Positions 8,024 to 9,716 of a stretch of DNA of 9,716 nucleotides are shown piece by piece. The DNA comes from Actinomycetota bacterium (GTDB lineage: Bacteria > Actinomycetota > Thermoleophilia > Gaiellales > Gaiellaceae). Below the pieces are notes generated by a model that was not told the DNA's origin, did no database searches, and was given only the letters and a program-made list of their open reading frames with translations. Numbering within the stretch: position 1 is the first letter of the stretch; each line of letters starts with the position of its first letter. The position numbers and the translations under genes were made by a program. The stretch spans positions 1-9,716 of the forward strand of contig VGCB01000058.1 in assembly GCA_016870235.1 (NCBI GenBank), written 5' to 3'.

Positions 8024-8800
8024 CTAGCTGGCTTCGCGCAGGCCGCCCGCGAGGCGGGCCTTGAGCCGGAGAACCGCTTTCGTGTGCAGCTGCGAGACGC
8101 GCGACTCGGTGACCCCGAGGACCTCGCCGATCTCGCGGAGCGTGAGCTCCTCGTAGTAGTAGAGGGTGACGACCATCTTCTCGCGCTCGGGGAGCCGTGC
8201 GATCGCCTCGGCCAGCGCCTCCTTCGCCTCGCTCTCCTCGAGCGAGAACTCCGGGTTGGGAGCGGTCGTGTCCTCGATCGTGTCGATCACCGCGATCGGA
8301 TCGCCGCCCGACTGCGGGGTCCAGAGCTCGTCGATGGCGGCGATCGAGGAGCGGGAGATCTCGGCCAGCGCGGTCTCGAGCTCGTCGGTCGTGATCCCGA
8401 TCTTCTTCGCGACCTCCTCGTCCGTGGGGGCGCGCATCAGCGTCCGCTCGAGCTCGGCCATCGCGCGCTCGATCTCGCGGGCGCGCGTCCGCACCGAACG
8501 CGGTACCCAGTCGAGCGAGCGAAGCTCGTCGATGATCGCGCCCTTGATGCGCGAGATCGCGTAGGTCTCGAACTTGATCTCCCGGCCGGGGTCGAAGCGC
8601 TCGATCGCCCCGATCAGGCCGAGGAGGCCGTACGAGACGAGATCCTGCTCGTCGACATGCTGCGGCAGGCCGGCGCCGAGACGCCCGGCGACGAACTTGA
8701 CGAGCGGCGCGTACGTGAGGATGAGGCGATCGCGGATCGCGGGATCCTTCGTCGCGCGGTACTCGTGCCACAGCGTCAGGGTGTCTGCTCCGGGTTTCAT
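8024..8800 (-). CDS. RNA polymerase sigma factor, FliA/WhiG family
   Basis: Directs RNA polymerase to a specific promoter class. The 258-residue product has sigma region 2 at about 28-95 (EQDLVSYGLLGLIGAIERFD, then REIKFETYAISRIKGAIIDELR) and the FliA/WhiG hallmark DWVPRSVR at 97-104. Region 3 covers roughly 105-170. The region-4 helix-turn-helix lies at about 195-250, including LTLREIGEVLGVTESRVSQLHTKA. There is no region 1.1, as expected for this class. The start is uncertain: ATG 8800 gives the natural MKPGAD, but an in-frame GTG at 8809 has GAGG at 8820-8817 with a 7-nt spacer. A short hairpin sits just before that SD. The regulon (motility or development) cannot be told from this window. 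Confidence 0.93.
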   Translation of the reverse strand: MKPGADTLTLWHEYRATKDPAIRDRLILTYAPLVKFVAGRLGAGLPQHVDEQDLVSYGLLGLIGAIERFDPGREIKFETYAISRIKGAIIDELRSLDWVPRSVRTRAREIERAMAELERTLMRAPTDEEVAKKIGITTDELETALAEISRSSIAAIDELWTPQSGGDPIAVIDTIEDTTAPNPEFSLEESEAKEALAEAIARLPEREKMVVTLYYYEELTLREIGEVLGVTESRVSQLHTKAVLRLKARLAGGLREAS

Positions 8801-8822
8801 CACGAGCACAATGCGCCCTCTG

Positions 8823-8842
8823 TGGGTGTTTCCCCTCACCCA
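8823..8842 (-). promoter_or_regulatory. hairpin next to the sigma gene SD
   Basis: On the minus strand TGGGTG / CACCCA form a 6-bp stem around AGGGGAAA, ending 2 nt before the GAGG of the sigma gene. GTTT just before the stem can instead pair with AAAC at the loop/stem border, a crossing (pseudoknot-type) arrangement. Its function is unknown. Confidence 0.3.
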
Positions 8843-8881
8843 AACGTGTCGACGGCGTTCTCTCGCCCCGAAACATCCGGG

Positions 8882-8887
8882 TAGGGT
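8882..8887 (+). promoter_or_regulatory. -10-like box of the small membrane protein gene
   Basis: TAGGGT on the plus strand lies 6 nt before the ATG at 8894, which fits a leaderless transcript starting at the ATG. No convincing -35 was found. Confidence 0.35.
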
Positions 8888-8893
8888 GACTCG

Positions 8894-9064
8894 ATGCAGC
8901 GGCGGGCCCTGGCGATCCTCTTCGCGGCGATCGCACTCGCGATCGCCGCGATCGCCGTCTTCGCCGGCCTCGAAGGGGGCGGCGCGTTCGTGATCGCGAT
9001 CGCCGCGGTGGCGCTCGCGCTGTGGATGGCCGATCTCGCGCGCCGCTCGTGGCCGCCGCGCTGA
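8894..9064 (+). CDS. small two-helix membrane protein (56 aa)
   Basis: A short frame runs from ATG 8894 to TGA 9062-9064. The product begins with MQRR, followed by a hydrophobic segment at residues 5-24 (ALAILFAAIALAIAAIAVFA), a short loop GLEGGG, a second hydrophobic segment at about 31-46 (AFVIAIAAVALALWMA), and a basic tail DLARRSWPPR. This is the typical form of an inner-membrane protein with two helices and positive ends. Codon use is strongly GC-ending, which supports real coding. It is divergent from the sigma factor gene, with 84-93 nt between starts. No family is recognised. No Shine-Dalgarno is present; a -10-like box 6 nt upstream suggests leaderless translation. Confidence 0.65.
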   Translation: MQRRALAILFAAIALAIAAIAVFAGLEGGGAFVIAIAAVALALWMADLARRSWPPR

Positions 9065-9141
9065 TCCGCGGGCGAGCCGATGTCCGCTTCGCGTCGGTGG
9101 AAGCCTGGGCCGTGGCTGGCACGAACCTGTCCGAACGGCCC

Positions 9142-9170
9142 GTGACTGACAGTCAAACTGTCGATACAAT
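9142..9170 (+). promoter_or_regulatory. sigma70-like promoter with palindromic spacer
   Basis: -35 GTGACT (9142-9147, 4 of 6), 17-bp spacer, -10 TACAAT (9165-9170, 5 of 6). The spacer contains GACAGT-CAA-ACTGTC (9148-9162), a 6-bp-arm palindrome that could be an operator. The transcript would start near 9177 and read through the structured element, then antisense to tRNA-Trp. Confidence 0.5.
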
Positions 9171-9173
9171 GCG

Positions 9174-9257
9174 TCTGCTGCGGCCGGCGCCACCCCCTCG
9201 GCGCTGGCCGGAGCTCTCTCCAGCCGGCAGCACTGCTTTCTCGAGCCGGCCAGCAGA
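9174..9257 (+). ncRNA. candidate structured RNA or hairpin element downstream of the 9142-9170 promoter
   Basis: The ends pair: TCTGCT (9174-9179) with AGCAGA (9252-9257), then after a 2-nt bulge GGCCGGC (9182-9188) with GCCGGCC (9245-9251). Inside, GCTG(G)CCGG (9203-9211) pairs with CCGGCAGC (9224-9231). The outer sequence GCGTCTGCTG is shared with the repeat element near 4675, so it could be a relative of that family instead of an RNA gene. On the minus strand it lies directly after tRNA-Trp but lacks a T-run. Confidence 0.35.
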
Positions 9258-9258
9258 G

Positions 9259-9331
9259 CAGGGGCGACAGGACTCGAACCTGCAACCCCCGGTTTTGGAG
9301 ACCGGTGCGCTACCAATTGCGCCACGCCCCT
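9259..9331 (-). tRNA. tRNA-Trp (CCA anticodon)
   Basis: A 73-nt cloverleaf on the minus strand. The acceptor stem is AGGGGCG / CGCCCCT. The D arm GGCGCAATTGGTAGCGC is followed by the anticodon stem CCGGT / ACCGG with loop CTCCAAA, which gives anticodon CCA. The T arm has the standard GGTTCGAGTCC. The discriminator base is G, as usual for tRNA-Trp. The 3' CCA is not encoded. secE and nusG, which often follow this tRNA in actinobacteria, are not found downstream here. Confidence 0.96.
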
Positions 9332-9344
9332 GGGCTGCGCCGCC

Positions 9345-9350
9345 AGTGTA
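9345..9350 (-). promoter_or_regulatory. -10-like box of tRNA-Trp
   Basis: TACACT on the minus strand, 13 nt before the tRNA 5' end, would give a leader of about 7 nt. No clear -35 was found. Confidence 0.35.
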
Positions 9351-9387
9351 CCGGCGGTCGATCGTGGCGCCCGAGCGGATTGTGAAA

Positions 9388-9416
9388 GCGCCCTCGGTGC
9401 CGGAGGCACTGGGCGC
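9388..9416 (-). terminator. hairpin, possible terminator of a gene entering from the right
   Basis: GCGCCC...GGGCGC enclosing GTGCC-GGA-GGCAC gives 11 bp with a small internal loop. On the minus strand it is followed by TTTCA, a weak T-run. Confidence 0.35.
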
Positions 9417-9449
9417 CCGGCGCGACGGCGTGAGGCCGGCGCACGTCCC

Positions 9450-9474
9450 GACATCGTCCCTTTCGGACGATGTC
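9450..9474. repeat. perfect 10-bp hairpin
   Basis: GACATCGTCC-CTTTC-GGACGATGTC, perfect. An outer stem GAGGCCGG (9432-9439) / CCGGCCTC encloses it. The T-run expected of a terminator is absent on both strands. Confidence 0.5.
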
Positions 9475-9537
9475 CCTGGGCCACCGGCCTCCTCCCCACT
9501 GACATCGAGTCTATCGCCGAAGGTGTTGCGTGTCTGT

Positions 9538-9569
9538 CGCGAATCGCACCAGAAGTGTTCCGATTCGCG
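9538..9569. repeat. 9-bp hairpin with 14-nt loop
   Basis: CGCGAATCG (9538-9546) / CGATTCGCG (9561-9569). Confidence 0.45.
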
Positions 9570-9644
9570 CCGGCGACGCCACGGCGGCCGGTCGCGTCCG
9601 TCAAGGTGGTGTACGAGGCTGAGCGCGTCATCCTCGCCTGATGC

Positions 9645-9716
9645 TCAACGCGTTGTCGGCGTCGGCGTCACCTCCTCGCGGTTCGAATCGGGACGATGGA
9701 TCAGTCGCACCTCGAG
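9645..9716 (-). CDS. possible C-terminal end of an unidentified gene, cut by right edge
   Basis: The minus-strand frame entering at 9716 reads 23 codons (LEVRLIHRPDSNREEV, then TPTPTTR) and ends at TGA 9647-9645. The polar tail looks like a natural C-terminus and GC-ending codons dominate, but the segment is too short to identify or to be sure it is coding. Confidence 0.3.
   Translation of the reverse strand, partial: LEVRLIHRPDSNREEVTPTPTTR

Larger units (their letters stand above)
9332..9644. other. gene-free region with several strong hairpins
   Basis: No frame with protein character was found on either strand. The region holds hairpins at 9388-9416, 9450-9474 (with an outer GAGGCCGG / CCGGCCTC pairing starting at 9432) and 9538-9569. 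It may contain the tRNA promoter, a terminator for a gene to the right, or an unrecognised RNA. Confidence 0.5.

Noticed and set aside
5748..8027. Plus-strand open frame of 759 codons
   Set aside because: Antisense shadow of the EF-G-like gene and part of the zinc-ribbon gene, low-complexity product.
7932..9122. N-terminal extension of the EF-G frame through the sigma gene
   Set aside because: The frame is merely open; the conserved protein starts at MPALEPGK with an SD, and the extension overlaps the well-supported sigma gene in another frame.
9065..9258. secE/nusG after tRNA-Trp
   Set aside because: The minus-strand sequence downstream of the tRNA has no frame resembling SecE or NusG and soon meets the divergent small gene.
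8810..9631. N-terminal extension of the sigma frame across tRNA-Trp
   Set aside because: It translates the tRNA (the familiar VAQLVAHRSPKPGVAGSSPV artefact) and has no protein character.
9171..9716. Plus-strand open frame from ATG 9169 to the right edge
   Set aside because: It reads antisense through tRNA-Trp and the hairpins; no protein features.

Overview
The window is high-GC DNA with compact, mostly co-directional bacterial genes. The type-2 (LeuA2-like) 2-isopropylmalate synthase, the FliA/WhiG-class sigma factor and several start codons lying 5-8 nt after a -10-like box (leaderless style) suggest an actinobacterium, perhaps of the Thermoleophilia lineage. That placement is inference; there is no rRNA in the window.

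Layout, left to right. (1) 1-1349, minus: leuA, cut by the left edge. Upstream of it lie a 24-codon leucine-rich leader peptide, a sigma70-like promoter and a set of alternative RNA pairings, which together look like a leucine attenuation system. (2) 1541-2164, plus: an AlkA-type HhH-GPD DNA glycosylase, divergent from leuA. (3) 4640-2186, minus: a tight cluster of an ALDH7-family aldehyde dehydrogenase, a cupin shortened by an internal deletion, a stand-alone NIF3/YqfO-type domain protein that seems to start at CTG, and ribonuclease HI. (4) 4641-5155: no gene, but a nested inverted-repeat element with 33-bp perfect arms and many hairpins. A further copy of one arm forms the 3' end of the next gene. 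(5) 5821-5156, minus: an unrecognised zinc-ribbon protein. (6) 8800-5880, minus: a WhiG/FliA-like sigma factor followed by an EF-G-like GTPase with altered G motifs. (7) 8894-9064, plus: a 56-residue two-helix membrane protein. (8) 9065-9716: a promoter-like site, a structured element, tRNA-Trp(CCA) on the minus strand, a gene-free stretch rich in hairpins, and possibly the last 23 codons of a gene cut by the right edge.

Most genes are housekeeping: leucine synthesis, alkylation repair, aldehyde oxidation, RNA/DNA hybrid removal, translation and transcription. The items most worth following up are the leuA leader, the inverted-repeat element and its capture as a protein C-terminus, the deleted cupin, and the CTG start. 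I see no CRISPR array, transposase, phage gene or defence system.
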